In this document: positions 42,458-54,290 of the stretch, in pieces
How the letters are laid out: every line of letters begins with the position of its first letter
Position numbering within the stretch: position 1 is the first letter of the stretch
Assembly: GCA_002633025.1 (NCBI GenBank)
Contig: NMRB01000806.1
Span: 164,715 to 228,714, forward strand
Direction of reading: 5' to 3'
DNA length: 64,000 nt
From: Notospermus geniculatus
Taxonomy: Eukaryota; Nemertea; Pilidiophora; Heteronemertea; Lineidae
Program-made: the position numbers and the translations under genes
Notes under the pieces: generated by a model
What the model was told of the DNA's origin: nothing
The model's database searches: none
Seen by the model: the letters and a program-made list of their open reading frames with translations, nothing else

Positions 42458-42470
42458 AACAATACATACC

Positions 42471-43202
42471 GGTATTGAATATTTCCATTTTGGACATCAA
42501 TGTGACCCATCACATCAAATCAGCAAGGTACATGTATTAAATCGCACAAGATTATGAACCAGGATGAACTAAAGTAAATCTAGGAGATAAAAGGAAAAAA
42601 TGTAATTGTTCAGACTTTACAAAATGTGGACAATAAACCTGGGTCTATTGAAATTGACAAAATGTTGGTCTCAACCTGTCAATGAGTTTAGTGCGACTTA
42701 AAGATAATATATCACGACTTCATTGTTCACATTCAATGTCTGTAAACATGGATGTTTACATTATGTTATTTTGGACTTTTTGGACATGCCAAGCCACCAA
42801 AATGAATACTTTTGGAATCAATAGAATGTCTAGATAGGCATGCTACCAACAAATTACTCATAAGACAAAGAATGCCTGGGCATAAACAAACAAAATGTAA
42901 ATAAACAATGAATTTCGTGGCCCGCGAAAATACTCGTGATACATTATCTTTAATACCTGATTTGAGGTAACGGGTCACATATGGGTTTTATGGGTTTCTA
43001 ATATGGTTGCTGATGAGTTCAAATACCAGGCCGACAAGCAAAGCGGGTACATGCCGTTCGCCCTAAAAAAGCTGACCGGCATTGCCACCCACTTTTTCTA
43101 GTGCGCCGGTGCCACCATCGCCGTGCGCGCCACTCTCCAACCCCAGGGACTAACTACACTGTCATGACTGTCGGCGAATGGACCCGATGTACTACGTACA
43201 GG
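42471..43202. repeat. Non-coding region holding a segment paralogous to 60020-60235
   Basis: From gatgtttacattatgttatt (about 42750) to ttatctttaata (about 42955) the sequence closely matches 60023-60230, with the landmarks 'caccaacaaattactcataa', 'aatgtaaataaacaa' and 'gaatttcgtggcccgcgaaa'. In the copy at 60 kb this segment lies directly next to the PAN exon; here it lies about 0.8 kb on the other side. No gene is recognised. Confidence 0.6.
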
Positions 43203-44974
43203 CATTGACACTGGTTTATCTACACCTGATATCTTGAATATTTCAAATACCGCACCGATTGTGACACGGTTTGTTGCATATGAAAGGAAAACTTGTTGGT
43301 CATATTTCTGCATCAAAATGTTTGAAATTTGAAAATATCAAAATTATGAAATAGCTCATCAGAAAAAAACTTGAAAATCAAAATTTTTATTTTGTAATTT
43401 TATTTTTATTTTTATAGTAATGCACCGGTCAATGACAACTCTGTACCCCCCTATCAGGGGTCGACGCTAATGCGACGCCGAATTAGCGTCGCATCCTGAG
43501 GTTTCAAAACTTTCCCTAGCGTCGAGTGCCTGACGAACTGAGAAAAAATCAGCAGTGAATTTTCGTCGAATGTCTGAAATAAAAACAAATGACCTTTGGC
43601 GAATTCCTGTCGACGGGGCATTACGGGACCGTCGAAACACCGTCGCATGTCTGGCGATCGCGATCAGTCATCCTAACAACCACGTTTTTCCTGCCTCGAT
43701 CTCGTTTTCAGCATCACGGCGCACTCGGCGACTCTGAGGCCAGCTGCCAGCCATCAGAAAGAAATGGTCTTCAGTAAAATTAATATTTTCCCCAGTATTC
43801 AGTAGTTATGGCACCCCAGTCCATAAGATAGAGAGAGAGCATAAGATAGGGAGAGCATGAAAAATCGATGCCATATTACCTACGTCGGTATCAAGTACGT
43901 GTTAGAAATCATAACACCAGCAATCAGCATGACAAGTACATGGCATGACTGCATCTGCCATTGTTTTCCCTCGCCAGGACAAATGCAGAGCCATCAGCAG
44001 ATCAGCTGGGTGGCAAATATTGCATGGAACAGCTAAGATAGTTCGTCAGTTCTCTGCTAGGGGAGTGATGTGTATAACACGAAATGAAATCAGGTTCTCA
44101 CTTGTTTGTTTTTTCGTAGTTTTTGTTAGACTAACCGTAAAAACGTCGAATTCCTGGCGTTCCGTGTTCCGACAAGTGAAAAAATGTGATGCTCTGAATC
44201 TCAAAAAAGAAGAAGCAGTGAATTCCTGGAGCAAGGATATTGTGCTCTGGGTGAAACACTGTCGATTCCTGGGCGACCACTTTTTCCCAGGCGTCGAATA
44301 AATGTCGAATGTCTGATAAGGGGGGTACAGAGTTGTCATTGACCGCTGCATTACNTGACCGCTGCATAAGTCTGATAGAATGGAACGTTCCAACGATTTT
44401 GAAATTTGTTACATCAAAATCGGTTGAGTGGTTACTGAGATATTTGAGATTATCAAAATGTTGATAATTTGAAATTTTCACATTTTCACGAAATTTTGAT
44501 ACCATTAGATAAAGCTACATAACCTCAGATTATAGGTTTACCTTATTTTGAAACCTTTTGGCGTTAATTGGGTAGAAATATTGAAATATCAAAATGTTGA
44601 TATTTTGTAAAATATGTGTAATTTCCAACCAGTTCACGCGAATCCTCCAACATTTTATAATTTTATGATTTGAGGGCAGCTCTATTGACTGACATCAGAA
44701 TTTTGTAAAAAATCAAGAAAATCTCAAATTATCAAAATTTTGATAATCTCAAATATCTCAGGAACCACTCGACAGATTTTGATGAAACAAGGACCAAATT
44801 CCTCAAAAAGTTGCATTCTATCAGAACTACCATCAAAATGAAAATAAAATTCGGAAATAAAAATTTTGATTTTCAAGGTTTGTTCTGATGAGCTATTACA
44901 TAATTTTGATATCTTCAAATTTCCAAAATTTTGATGCAGAAATGTCAAAATTGGTGCAGTAGTATTTGAAATAC
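43203..44974. mobile_element. Foldback element related to 11663-12570, interrupted
   Basis: The left arm (43203-43416) has cattgacactggtttatcta, acacggtttgttgca and tagctcatcagaaaaaaac. The right side (44366-44974) has attttgataatctcaaatat, ctgatgagctattacataat and gcagtagtatttgaaat, as in the LINE-embedded copy. Its outer right terminus is missing. A second element (43417-44354) lies between. Confidence 0.7.
43417..44354. mobile_element. Inverted-repeat element nested in the foldback
   Basis: gtaatgcaccggtcaatgac then aactctgtaccccccta at the left is inverted at the right (taaggggggtacagagttg, then tcattgaccgctgcattac). The inner sequence is non-coding. An ambiguous base at 44355 and a duplicated tgaccgctgcat just after it suggest an assembly problem at the right border. 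Confidence 0.68.
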
Positions 44975-45049
44975 AATGTACTCTAAACTCATTTGTTTAT
45001 GGTCCCTTCCGATTATTCATGACAGAATTTAGGCCCGGACCAGGTGTAA

Positions 45050-45224
45050 TGAAATCTAATGTTCCCGATACCAGATGTCCGCTTCTTTTGTACAGGGGAC
45101 ATCTCGTGACAGAAGTTCCTGTCTGTTAGTGTCCGGCCTATTGTAGCTGCCGCTTATTCCGTCAGAATCTTTTGTTGGGGGACATCTCATATCGGGGTAC
45201 ATGACATTCTACTACACCGTCTTT
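45050..45224. repeat. Repeat debris resembling 1700-1760
   Basis: gggggacatctcatatcggg and attctactacaccg parallel ggggacatcacatatcgggg and attctattacaccg near 1720-1760. No gene is visible. Confidence 0.45.
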
Positions 45225-45426
45225 TTACTACTTTACTTTACTACATTACTTTACTACATTACTTTACTACTTACTACATCTTTTTACTACTTTCTTTGAA
45301 TAATGTTTTATCAATCAAATCTTACACTATTATCATTTTTAACTTGTACAGCGCTTAGAAAATGTTTTATCATTATTTTAGCGCTTTAGAAATGAATGAA
45401 TTATTATTATTATTATTATTATTATA
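45225..45426 (+). repeat. Simple repeats and a CR1/L2-like LINE 3' tail
   Basis: ctactttactttactacatt units occupy about 45228-45290. Then ttgtacagcgcttagaa, gcgctttagaaatgaatga and an (ATT)n tail (to 45425) follow the pattern seen at the 3' end of the LINE near 13325-13400, so this is probably a 5'-truncated LINE tail. Confidence 0.55.
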
Positions 45427-45599
45427 CTATTGGAAATAGCTGACCAATAGGCCTAGGGAAAGAGCCTAGGCGTAGTTACGCTGATGGTGTCCGTTCACAA
45501 TTGATCACAATTGCTTTTATTCTGGGCTTTATCTATCGTCAACAATGGGAGCGATTATACAGGGTGTACCACAATAACGGCCTTTTTACAAATGTGTCA

Positions 45600-46730
45600 G
45601 TTTCGTTTAAGTTAACAAGCCCTCTTCCATCTCGTCTCTTAAATTCCTCCGAGAAAAGCAGGTGTTGTTACAATCCTCCTCCCCTCGGATCGCCTGTCCG
45701 AGAGGGTGAGGGCAGTAAGATGTCCTGATTTCCTGAGGATGGATCATCAGACATTTTCCGAAGGCGTGACGAATCCTAGGCCGTTCTGATGAGTCGGATG
45801 TCCCCCAATCCTTGCGTCCCAATCCTAGCAAAAAAAGAGGTGTTGCGATTTGTTTGGACCACCCCGTCACGACTGTTAGAACGGGAATTCACACCACTGC
45901 GTCCTCTATCGGCAGTTTCAAGCAAATAGGAATTCCGGTCTAAAAAAAGAGCATGAACGAAAACCACCAAAAAGTTTCAACAAGGGAACGAGTTTGTGGA
46001 ACTTCCTGAAGCCTATATTGTCCTCCTGCCCGGTTATTGTCATTCATAATGAATTGATCTACATAATAACGTTGAGTTCTTCGCAAAAAAGTTTGTCTTA
46101 TTGTTTGAAGAGCAGGGAAATACCCTCTGGCAAGGCCGAAATTTGCACTATCCGAGCAAATTTGTCATTCATTCGTCACACGTTACACGAACTCACAAAT
46201 TGCTGACGTTATGTACATTTAAGACTGCACTTTCACAACAGGCGACTAGAAACAAAGCACACGGCGTAATTTCTTCTGGAAACGTTCGCCCAAAATTAGT
46301 GAACGTTTAGTAAAAAGTCATATGCAAATTAGTATCGTCGTCATAATGGTCCGATTAGCCAATCAGATCGCGGAGAATTGCCAGGCGGCTGGAGAGCAGT
46401 CATTCCAAAAGATCTATTGTGTTCTAACAGTCGTGCCGTATAAAATTCCTCTAGTCGCTGAAATTCCATCCTGAGATAATCAGGTGTCGTTACAATCCTC
46501 CTCCATCTCGGATCGTCTGTCCAAGAATGTGGGCACCAAGATGTCCTGATTTGCTCAGTATGCTGACATCCTAAAAGGTTTTCAGAAGGCACGACGTATC
46601 TCGGGCCCTTCTGATGTATTGGATGACCCCCCCCCCCCATATACCTCTCATCCCAATCATAGCGGCACCAAAAAGGTGATGCGATTTGTTTGAACCCCAC
46701 CCCGTATAAACCCTACCTTTTTTGAGCCAC
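45600..46730. repeat. Two diverged direct copies of a repeat
   Basis: tgttacaatcctcctcccct, tcggatcg-ctgtccgag, taagatgtcctgattt, gaaggcgtgac and tgcgatttgtttgga at 45660-45865 recur in the same order at 46483-46693. Minus-strand peptides of both show related words (SKQIATP/FKQIASP, QEIRTSYCPH/EQIRTSWCPH), so the ancestral unit may have been coding. I do not recognise the family. Confidence 0.5.
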
Positions 46731-47221
46731 CCTGTGGACCTACAAACCCCATTTCAATCTACTCCTCGGCCGGCTCATGGCATGATCACCACTCGATTTC
46801 AAACGACACCCATTTACTCGTATGACATTCAATGGAGCTGTCATAGTGTAAACTTTACTCTCCGCCTACGCCGCGCTGGCCACTCATAGGCCCATGCCCA
46901 GTGCATGCGTAACAAGGAGGTGTCAACCTGGTATTTAATGAAGAGACCAAACAGATGAGTTTAGAGTATTCAAGATATCACGTGTAGATAAGCATTTGTC
47001 AATGCCTGGTGGCTCCCTCTAGGTCGGCAGTCGAAATACCAGTAAGAGATCGCATACCCCTTTAATGCTCCTTTAATTGTTGAACTTGGTTACACTGACC
47101 AATCTGAAGAATAAGACGTATTCTATCCTACGTATTTCTTTCTATAATGCCATGTGTATTTGCTCAGTAGATTGACGTCTTGAGGTACGTACAAGCTGTC
47201 AATGGCTGGTATTCATAAAAG
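46731..47221. other. No gene recognised
   Basis: Around 47008-47060 a short segment (ggtggctccctctaggtcgg) is the inverse of sequence near 60650-60705, marking another dispersed repeat. Nothing else is recognised. Confidence 0.4.
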
Positions 47222-47225
47222 TTAA

Positions 47226-47569
47226 AGGGATACTCCACTCATTGTGTAAAGTTTTGAATTTTTGAAATATCATTAATACATTCAAATTCATTGATATCTG
47301 CAACATGTCAGATTTTTTTAAAAATCAGCAAACTCATCATTTTAAGTATTTTAATTGAATCCCAAGGGGACCATAGCACAGCACACATGATGTCATGTGT
47401 GCTCAATGCATATTTATGAAGGAACAACCAATAGGCCTAGGCAGTCACAGTATTAGCTCATTCACTACAAAGGTCATCAGCCTATTGACACTAGTGACAT
47501 AACAATTCATGGCATTAGTCTTTATGGATTGATAAAAATTCAAAAGCTTACAATGAGTGGAGTCTCCCT
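47226..47569. mobile_element. TTAA-bounded inverted-repeat element, 344 bp
   Basis: TTAA at 47222-47225 and 47570-47573 flank agggatactccactcattg and the inverted caatgagtggagtctccct (18 of 19 matching). aaagttttgaattttt continues the pairing. No open frame. piggyBac-type target duplication. Confidence 0.72.
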
Positions 47570-47590
47570 TTAACGAATGCTTTAACTTAA

Positions 47591-47861
47591 AGCCCCACTG
47601 TATTGAATTTAAAAAACGCAAATCATCGCCGCGATTCTTGACGTCAGTGCACGACGTCAGCGTAGTGTAAAATGTACTACGCTCTGTCTGAATACATTAG
47701 GGCTCTCTCTGCAGTTTTTTTCAATGTGTGCTGAAACCTATGCCTTGATTCTCTGAAGTACGCATCAGACAGGCATTTTGGGGACCTTCACAAGCTATGA
47801 CACATCCATGTGCTCTCTCCTAACATCTTGAAAATATCGTAAAATTCAATACAGTGGGGCT
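47591..47861. mobile_element. TTAA-bounded inverted-repeat element, 271 bp
   Basis: TTAA at 47587-47590 and 47862-47865 flank agccccactgtattgaattt and the inverted aaattcaatacagtggggct, which match perfectly. It lies only 17 bp from the previous element. Confidence 0.78.
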
Positions 47862-47879
47862 TTAAAGCACGACTGTATG

Positions 47880-48235
47880 CGTTAGGTTTTGTATCTCACG
47901 ACGGCCGACGTTAACCTTTGACCTTTAGGCCTTCTCGTTATTAATAGGTCAACAGACGCGGTCAATGCACGCCGTATTCCACAGCATCAATTCATGGTGG
48001 TGAGGTTCATCATGATATTGTGTCAATGCATGCTCGACGACAAGACTGTTCAAAATCTGGTATTTGAATGACCTAAGTTACGGTACGAACTAGGCATTGC
48101 GACTGTTGCTACGCATAAGAGAATGAGTTGAAGTATGTCATCTTACCTGATGAGGAGTTAGTCACGCTGTAACAGCGCTTTGAACTTCTCAAGTCATCAA
48201 GTCATGAAAAGTATGGCGACCATTTTTGTCAGCTA
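47880..48235. repeat. Paralogue of the cGLR upstream module (3112-3385)
   Basis: gcgttaggttttgtatctca, gacggccgacgttaaccttt, gagaatgagttgaagtatg and tcttacctgatgaggagtta match the 3.1-3.4 kb region in order, with about 70 bp of extra sequence. The continuation homologous to 3405-3475 lies 2.2 kb further on at 50400-50478. No ankyrin or cGLR coding sequence is found near it. Confidence 0.6.
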
Positions 48236-50399
48236 AGTACAAAAGTATACCCAGGATTGGATACAGCACCTGAAGACGAGATTGTTCTCGCAAATGTCAC
48301 ATGACAAGTTGAAAAACATCGATCTAGCGCCCGACACGACGGGCACCATTTTTAGGGCGTCCAAAGGTTGTATAACCAATACATGAAATAGGCCTATATA
48401 GTATTACGCTCTACTGTTCTGGCTATGGAAAATTTTCGACCAAATTTTGTGAAAAACGTCATCAAAATATACAAAAACGTCATCAAAATATGTGAAAAAG
48501 AATCATACTCTTTGAAAAACGTCATCAAAATATGCATTCACGTGTTACAGAATCCCACAAAACGACATTCGTGACCGTGAACACAGTGAAACTTAGGTCA
48601 ATATTCAATAGGGAATTCGTCTATGAGTTTGTGTGTTGGTGCATTTTCTTTTCAGCCTTAATAAAAAGTAGAACGAAATTATGAAATTGTGTTGGCACAG
48701 TGTTTCTGATGACATTAGCGCAATTTATGTATGATGCAGGACCCGTGTAAGCATCCTGAGCTTATAGTGATTTTTGTTAATTACGAATTGTCCTCTCGTT
48801 CCTCACGCATGTTCCGTGGGGAGGATGCAGTGTGTCACAGAACATAGGCCTAGGCTAGGACATTTTGTATTGTTGAAATTTACATCGCGTTCAGTTGACG
48901 GCATCGCGTCGTGATTCGAGTGCTTCTAAAGATGTTATTGCAATTTTTTCGAAATGTAAACGAGACCCTTGCATAAACTACTACATATACCGGCTTTTGG
49001 AACTCTATTTGATGCGGATACTTATCATTCAAAAAAGGTGTAGGCCTAATCACCGTATTAGCAACCGTCAACAGTCGCCATATGCGCGATCACTCGATTC
49101 GAGTTTGAGTGGGCCGTAAAAACAACTGAGGGGATGAAAATTCAAAACATCACTTACGCCTGTTAGTTATTGAATGACAGCAGCTGGATTGGCTTGAACA
49201 CCCGGGGGGAAACAAAGCGAATAGTCCGTACGTGTTAGTGCAATCCCACACAACGTTTTGACGTCATCACTGGTCAGTGGTGTTGACGCTGTGTGCTTCT
49301 AGGCGTAGCCGATTCACCTTAGCAACGACGTCAGTTTTGGCATGCACGAAAGGGAATTCGCCTGTGACGTGTATGATCATGTGTGTTGATGCGTTTTCCT
49401 TTTCAACTTAAATGTTTCCGATGACAATGCCAGAAGTTATACGTGATGCAGCAACCCGGCCTGTAGTAGTCATCGCCAGATAAGCCCAGGATGCGTATTT
49501 ATAAATGCGCCTAAGTGGTTTTGTCAATTACGAATTGCGTCCCGTTACTACTCACGTGGGGAGCGGGCTATGACATCTGTATTGTATTGAATACTGACTG
49601 ATGATTTCTCAAAATGCTCTCAGTGATGTCTTTCCAGGTCGAAGTCCTCGCATCATCATGATCATGTAATGGCATCTCAGCATGGACCCGTTTCAATATT
49701 AGCATTATAACACCATCACCTGGTCATTCAAGTCTCGTCCCAAAATAGCAAACTAATCAGGGAATTCAAACACCACCGCCCTATGTTTTTTTTAAACATT
49801 TCTTGTTTATATCGTACCGAAAGTCATCAGAGAATTTTTCGTGCCGTTTATCATCACTCAAATCCGCAGTAGGCCTACTCCGCAGCACGGCTGATGTAAT
49901 GTCGATGCGGACGTAGACGAACGCTCGACACTGAACAAAAATATGACACACACATCGACGCTGTTTGTTTGCTCTTTTCTTTGAAATTGTGAGCTTAACT
50001 TGCGATACGTTTTGGCCATTGTGTGAAGACAAATGTTAACAGTTGACCCATGCTATCGATGAGCACAAAAGACTGGTATTTTGGCGATTTTCATTGCAAA
50101 ACTGCCCGGCGTCTCAACGGGAACTAGTGCGACCAGTCTATTTTGTGTAAAAAACAGAAAAACACGGAAACATTCAAAATATTCATACAAGTTCAATTCA
50201 CGTATTTGTCACTACATCCCGCCCAGAAGGGCGACATCGCACGTGGTCCTGTTGACCACGCGAGATCCGTTCCTAACTCGTACCTATGCTCAAAACTACG
50301 GTACTGGGTACGCTTTTGTATCCACACATCGGTCTAGACCTACACACACATGTATCTCAAGCCGCCCAGAGGCCTGAACCAACAATGACTGGTTCCGAT
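48236..50399. other. No gene recognised; short tandem cgtcatcaaaatat repeat
   Basis: At 48445-48540 aaacgtcatcaaaatat occurs three times at irregular spacing. The rest lacks recognisable coding or repeat termini; it appears to separate the two parts of the duplicated upstream module. Confidence 0.45.
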
Positions 50400-50478
50400 T
50401 CCTCTGGGTGTTACCACTGGTTATATATAGGTTGGACAGGACACCAGTCATATCGAGGTGGGGAGGGATAAAGAGTCA
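50400..50478 (+). promoter_or_regulatory. Paralogous TATA-containing module
   Basis: gttaccactggttatatata then ggttggacaggacaccagtc matches 3405-3475, including the TATA element and the caccagtc downstream block. On the + strand no gene follows, so it is probably a relic or repeat copy of the promoter. Confidence 0.4.
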
Positions 50479-50610
50479 CCTAACGCATACATTAAGATTT
50501 GCACAGCTATGTCCAATGTAAGTGTATCAACAGAACCTGAGGTAAAACCATTAAAATCTATCTTTTATGAATATCAACCATTGTGAATGAGAATGCAGAC
50601 ACTTCCTTCA

Positions 50611-51363
50611 TAGTCTGGACGCAGAACGAAAAAGTGTCGAATTTTGAATAACAGCAATTTTTTTACATTTTTTATATCTCCAAATGACAACGATTCAGAA
50701 TCCGCCGGGTGCCACTCTGGCACCGTTGAGCGTTTTGAGAAAATCCTGTTTGAATTTTTGGAACTGACTTTATCATTGGACGTCAGCTGACGCAACGACT
50801 GAGCTTTGTACAGGAGAATGGGACCCGATGTACAGCTAACTTTTGAACGGTGGGATTTACACCCCATAAATGTATTATCAACAGATAGAAACATGATGCC
50901 ACAGAAGCAGACAAGCATGTTCCTAATTGTTTTCATTAGTTATGTAATGAGAAATGACGTTTTTTACGTTAATTAACGCAAAATGGGTTAAAATACATAA
51001 AAACGCCGTTTCCAATTATGTAACCAGTTAAAAATTACTCAAAACATGCTTATATGATTACGAGGCGCCATGTTTCTATCTGTTGATAATACATTTATGG
51101 GGTGTAAATCCCACCGTTCAAAAGTTAGCTGAACATCGGGTCCCATTCTCCTGTACAAAGCTCAGTCATCGCCTCACCTGACGTCCAATGGTAAAGTCAG
51201 TTCCAAAAATTCAAACGGGATTTTTTTAAAAACGCTCCATGGTACCAGAGTGGCACCCGGCGGATTCTGAAACTTTGTCATTTGAAGATATCAAAAATGC
51301 AAAAAATTGCTGTTATTCGAAATTGGACACTTTTTTGAAAAACGGGGTTTTGCGTCCAGACTA
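50611..51363. mobile_element. Foldback element of about 750 bp
   Basis: tagtctggacgcagaacgaa at the left is answered by ttttgcgtccagacta at the right. Inner landmarks gtgccactctggcacc/ggtaccagagtggcacc, cccgatgtacagctaac/gttagctgaacatcggg and acagatagaaacatg/catgtttctatctgt complete the arms. No open frame. It ends 17 bp from the donor of the PAN-like exon at 51380. Confidence 0.78.
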
Positions 51364-51379
51364 TCAGTGCTAACTCTAC

Positions 51380-51601
51380 CTTGCTTGTCATACATACTGG
51401 CCGATGGCAGAGGCGGAGGCGGCCTACAGTGGATATTCTTCAACCAACAAAATTCGCTATACTGGGCGCTAAGACAGGATTTCATCTTCGTACACAACCC
51501 CAAACATAACTGGAATGGAACTGGGCGATATGAGTGATACACGTCGTGCCCACGGCAGTCACCCGGATAGTACGTGTAGCCGTCAGGGACAGGATTTTTG
51601 T
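51380..51601 (-). CDS. PAN-like cysteine-rich internal exon
   Basis: On the minus strand a strong acceptor (cctctattttcag) precedes 51601 and a consensus donor (AAG|GTAGAG) follows 51380. The 222-bp exon is a multiple of three. It encodes KNPVPDGYTYYPGDC..., then CLGLCTKMKSCLSAQYSEF followed by CWLKNIHC. The pattern C-x2/3-C...C...YSEFCWLK matches PAN-type modules of secreted invertebrate proteins. No neighbouring exon of the same gene could be identified with confidence. Confidence 0.6.
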
Positions 51602-52390
51602 CTGAAAATAGAGGTAGTAGGCTATATCCTACAAACGAAAGGTCTCCATTGTAAGGTCGATGAACCATCATGGAAAGACTGTAAAGCCTAGCGTACATCG
51701 GCCTTGCGGCCGGAAGCAACTGAACCGAACAGTCGCTACCGATGTACGTGTTCCGCGCACATCGGTTACAACTGTACAGTCTTCAATCTGGAGCTCGCAC
51801 ATCAGACAGGGAATGGTACTGAATGCCGAACGGAAACTGTCGATGTCATCCGATCGGACCACTCGGGGAGTCATGTTATAAACATTCAAACTAGCTACAT
51901 GTATTTCCTCTAGGGCAGATGTTTCCTTTGTCTGTTTGAGTATGCCTTGCAGCCAGTGTCGTACAGACATGGCCTCTGCTGCCGCATTTGGACGAGGTAG
52001 TCCTCTGCAGCGCAAACCATTCTATCGATGGTTCATCCCTTCCTTCACTCTAGTGGTTTGCGTAGTGGGCGCGCTATTTTATGGATCAGGTGATCCCTGC
52101 ACGTGACCAGCTATGCTCCAAAAACAGTGAAATCCATTGCCATCACGCGTACATCGGAAGCAACTGAAAACAACTAGAAGCAACCGTTGCCAATGAGTAG
52201 AACATGAGCAACTGGTTAGCGGCAGCGGTCGGCAATGGCTTTGCCGGTGCGCGTACAGCGTACATCAGCATCTGATCAGTTGCTGCTGGTTCCCGGTAGT
52301 CGCCAACCGTTGCCGGTAGTTGCTTCTAGTCGCAAGCAGATGTTCATGTACGTACGTTAGCCGCGCATGGAATTTCACCGGTTCGTGTCC
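51602..52390. repeat. Repeat-rich stretch with gtacatcgg and gaagcaactg motifs
   Basis: gtacatcggccttgcggccg then gaagcaactgaacc (about 51697) recurs as cgtacatcggaagcaactga at 52149. aagcaaccgttgcc and the inverted ggcaacggttg-like words lie between 52175 and 52320. A minus-strand open frame (51668-52015) could be an exon but has no recognisable motif. Confidence 0.4.
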
Positions 52391-52660
52391 TTAAGGCCCC
52401 TATTACACAGAAGTAGTACACGAAAACGCCGGTTAACAAAGGCTTCAAATGGATTCACGACCATGAAGCCATTGTTAACCGGCGTTTTCGTATACCGTAT
52501 ACTTAAGACTTCCGTTACAGAGAAGTATACGGTATACGAAAACGCCGGTTAACAAAGGCTTCAAATGGATTCGCGACCGTAAAGGCATTTTTAACCGGCG
52601 TTTTTTATACCGTATACTTCAATGTAAGGGAAGTCTCCCTTACATTGAAGCATACGGTAT
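52391..52660. mobile_element. Tandem hairpin MITEs with gtatacggtatacg motif
   Basis: Hairpins built on agtatacggtatacgaaaac then gccggttaacaaaggcttca occur at about 52395-52502 (after TTAA at 52391) and 52507-52637 (after TTAA at 52503). A further single arm begins near 52638. A complete copy lies at 61079-61202. Confidence 0.7.
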
Positions 52661-53120
52661 ACGCCGAAATGAGCCCATGGTAAGCGCAGGGTTGACGCAC
52701 TGCGTGCACCAACTCTGCGTTTGTAAACGCAGACCTCTGGGTGAACGCATTGGTTTTCAACATGTCCAAAACTTTTTCGAAAACGCAGAAGAGTGCGTCT
52801 ATTGACGCAAACGCTGCGTTTAAGAACGCATGAGAACGCACGAGAACGCATGAGAACGCATGAAAACGCAGCGTTTTAAAACGCACTGCGCATTTACAAA
52901 CGCCTACTTTGCGTTAATTTATCGCATTCTCTGCGTCAAAGAGAAGAGACGCTACGTACCGGAAGTCGTCAAAACGCACGAAAACGCAGGGCCTGCGTTT
53001 TGAAAACGCAGGACGTGCGTTCACACGGCGTCAACTATGCGCTAAATTGTGCGCTTGTCGGCGTTTTCAAAACGCACTAGTTGACGCCGTACTCGGCGCT
53101 CGTGTGAGACGACCTTAAGC
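52661..53120. repeat. gcgtttt-rich inverted and tandem repeats
   Basis: A 10-bp tandem motif (gagaacgcat and variants) occupies about 52828-52880, and gcgttttcaaaacgc-type palindromes recur through the stretch. gttgacgcactgcg and ggcgtcaactatgcgc-like words oppose each other. It ends near a TTAA at 53114. No gene. Confidence 0.5.
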
Positions 53121-53489
53121 GACACCACGCGGCGAGGGTGACGACTCGCCCATTCTGGTGTTGGACGCGAGGACCAGGGTATATAAAGTGAGGCTCGTGA
53201 GGCAAGGTGAAAGAGAAGGGGCGTGAACGCTGGGACTGCGCTGGTGTTGTTGTTTTGTCCCTCCCTCCCACCCTCGCGACCCTTTATTCAGAGTGCGCCT
53301 TTGTCTCCTGGCGCTCTTCATGCCAGATGTTCCCAATACTCAATGAAGGAACAGGAGGCAAGTGGTGCCGCCTAGGATTAGGTAATACTAAAACCGTCGA
53401 TTTCGTCGTTGTCGTCGTTTAATGATCCACAGATATTTGAACCATGTTAGTATTGATAGCAATAAAAAAAATAGTGCTAATGGCACTGT
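53121..53489. other. No gene recognised
   Basis: A short cgtcgttgtcgtcg simple repeat lies at about 53397-53418. A tatataaa lies near 53179 but no supported gene follows. Confidence 0.35.
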
Positions 53490-54290
53490 GCCCGCTTGGC
53501 TTGAAGGAGAATTATGTTATGCATCCTATATACCCTTGATACATGTACAAATTTGACAAAGATCCAACACTTTGTTAGGGAGAAATAACACTTTGTTGTT
53601 TGGGGTTTGGCACCCTAGTGGCAAAGTCAAGAATCAGAATTTGCCGAAAATTCGTCTGAGTTGTTTCAGCCTAGAAGTAGATATGTGCAAAGTTCAAAGC
53701 AATAGGCCGAACCATTACAAAAAGAGCCAATTTCTTAACTTCAGGCGAACTTTGACCTCTGTGAACTTGAAAAATGGGTCAAATTAAAAACTTGAATACT
53801 ATATATTCTGTATCCCTATTAGATATACCCATGAAAAAAATTGACAAAAATCTGTCTCTTGGTTAAGGAGAAATACCACTTTTAGTGATTTTAGTTTTGG
53901 CCCCCTAGTCGCAAAGTCAAGAATCAGATTTCACCGAAATTTTGTCTGTAGGTTGCTATAACCTGGAGGTACATGTGTACAAACTTCCAATTTGATAGCT
54001 CAAGCCATTATCAAAATATAGCCCTTTGAAATTTTTCACAAAACGTCCCCTAGAGGCAAAAATAGGAATCCAATCATGCTCAAAATCGAACTCGACCAAG
54101 ATCTTAGGCCCATATATACAGCCACCGAAGACCAAAAAGATTCGTCAAAAAATAAAGGCGCTAGAGCGCTAACAAACCAAAAGTTTACGGACGTACCGAC
54201 GGACCGCCGGACGGACTAACGCACGACAGACCACCACTCAATGGCCCCAACCACAGCATATGCCCTGCTGGGCCTTGCGGCCAAGCGGGC
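53490..54290. repeat. Dispersed repeat with gcccgcttggc ends and an internal duplication
   Basis: gcccgcttggc (53490-53500) and the inverted gccaagcgggc (54280-54290) bound 801 bp. Two diverged units of about 265 bp follow one another, marked by aagtcaagaatcagaatttg (53624) and aagtcaagaatcagatttca (53917). The right end has cggacgtaccgacggaccgc, similar to the ccgtcgtcgtcgtccgtc head of the repeat at 62946. Confidence 0.6.
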
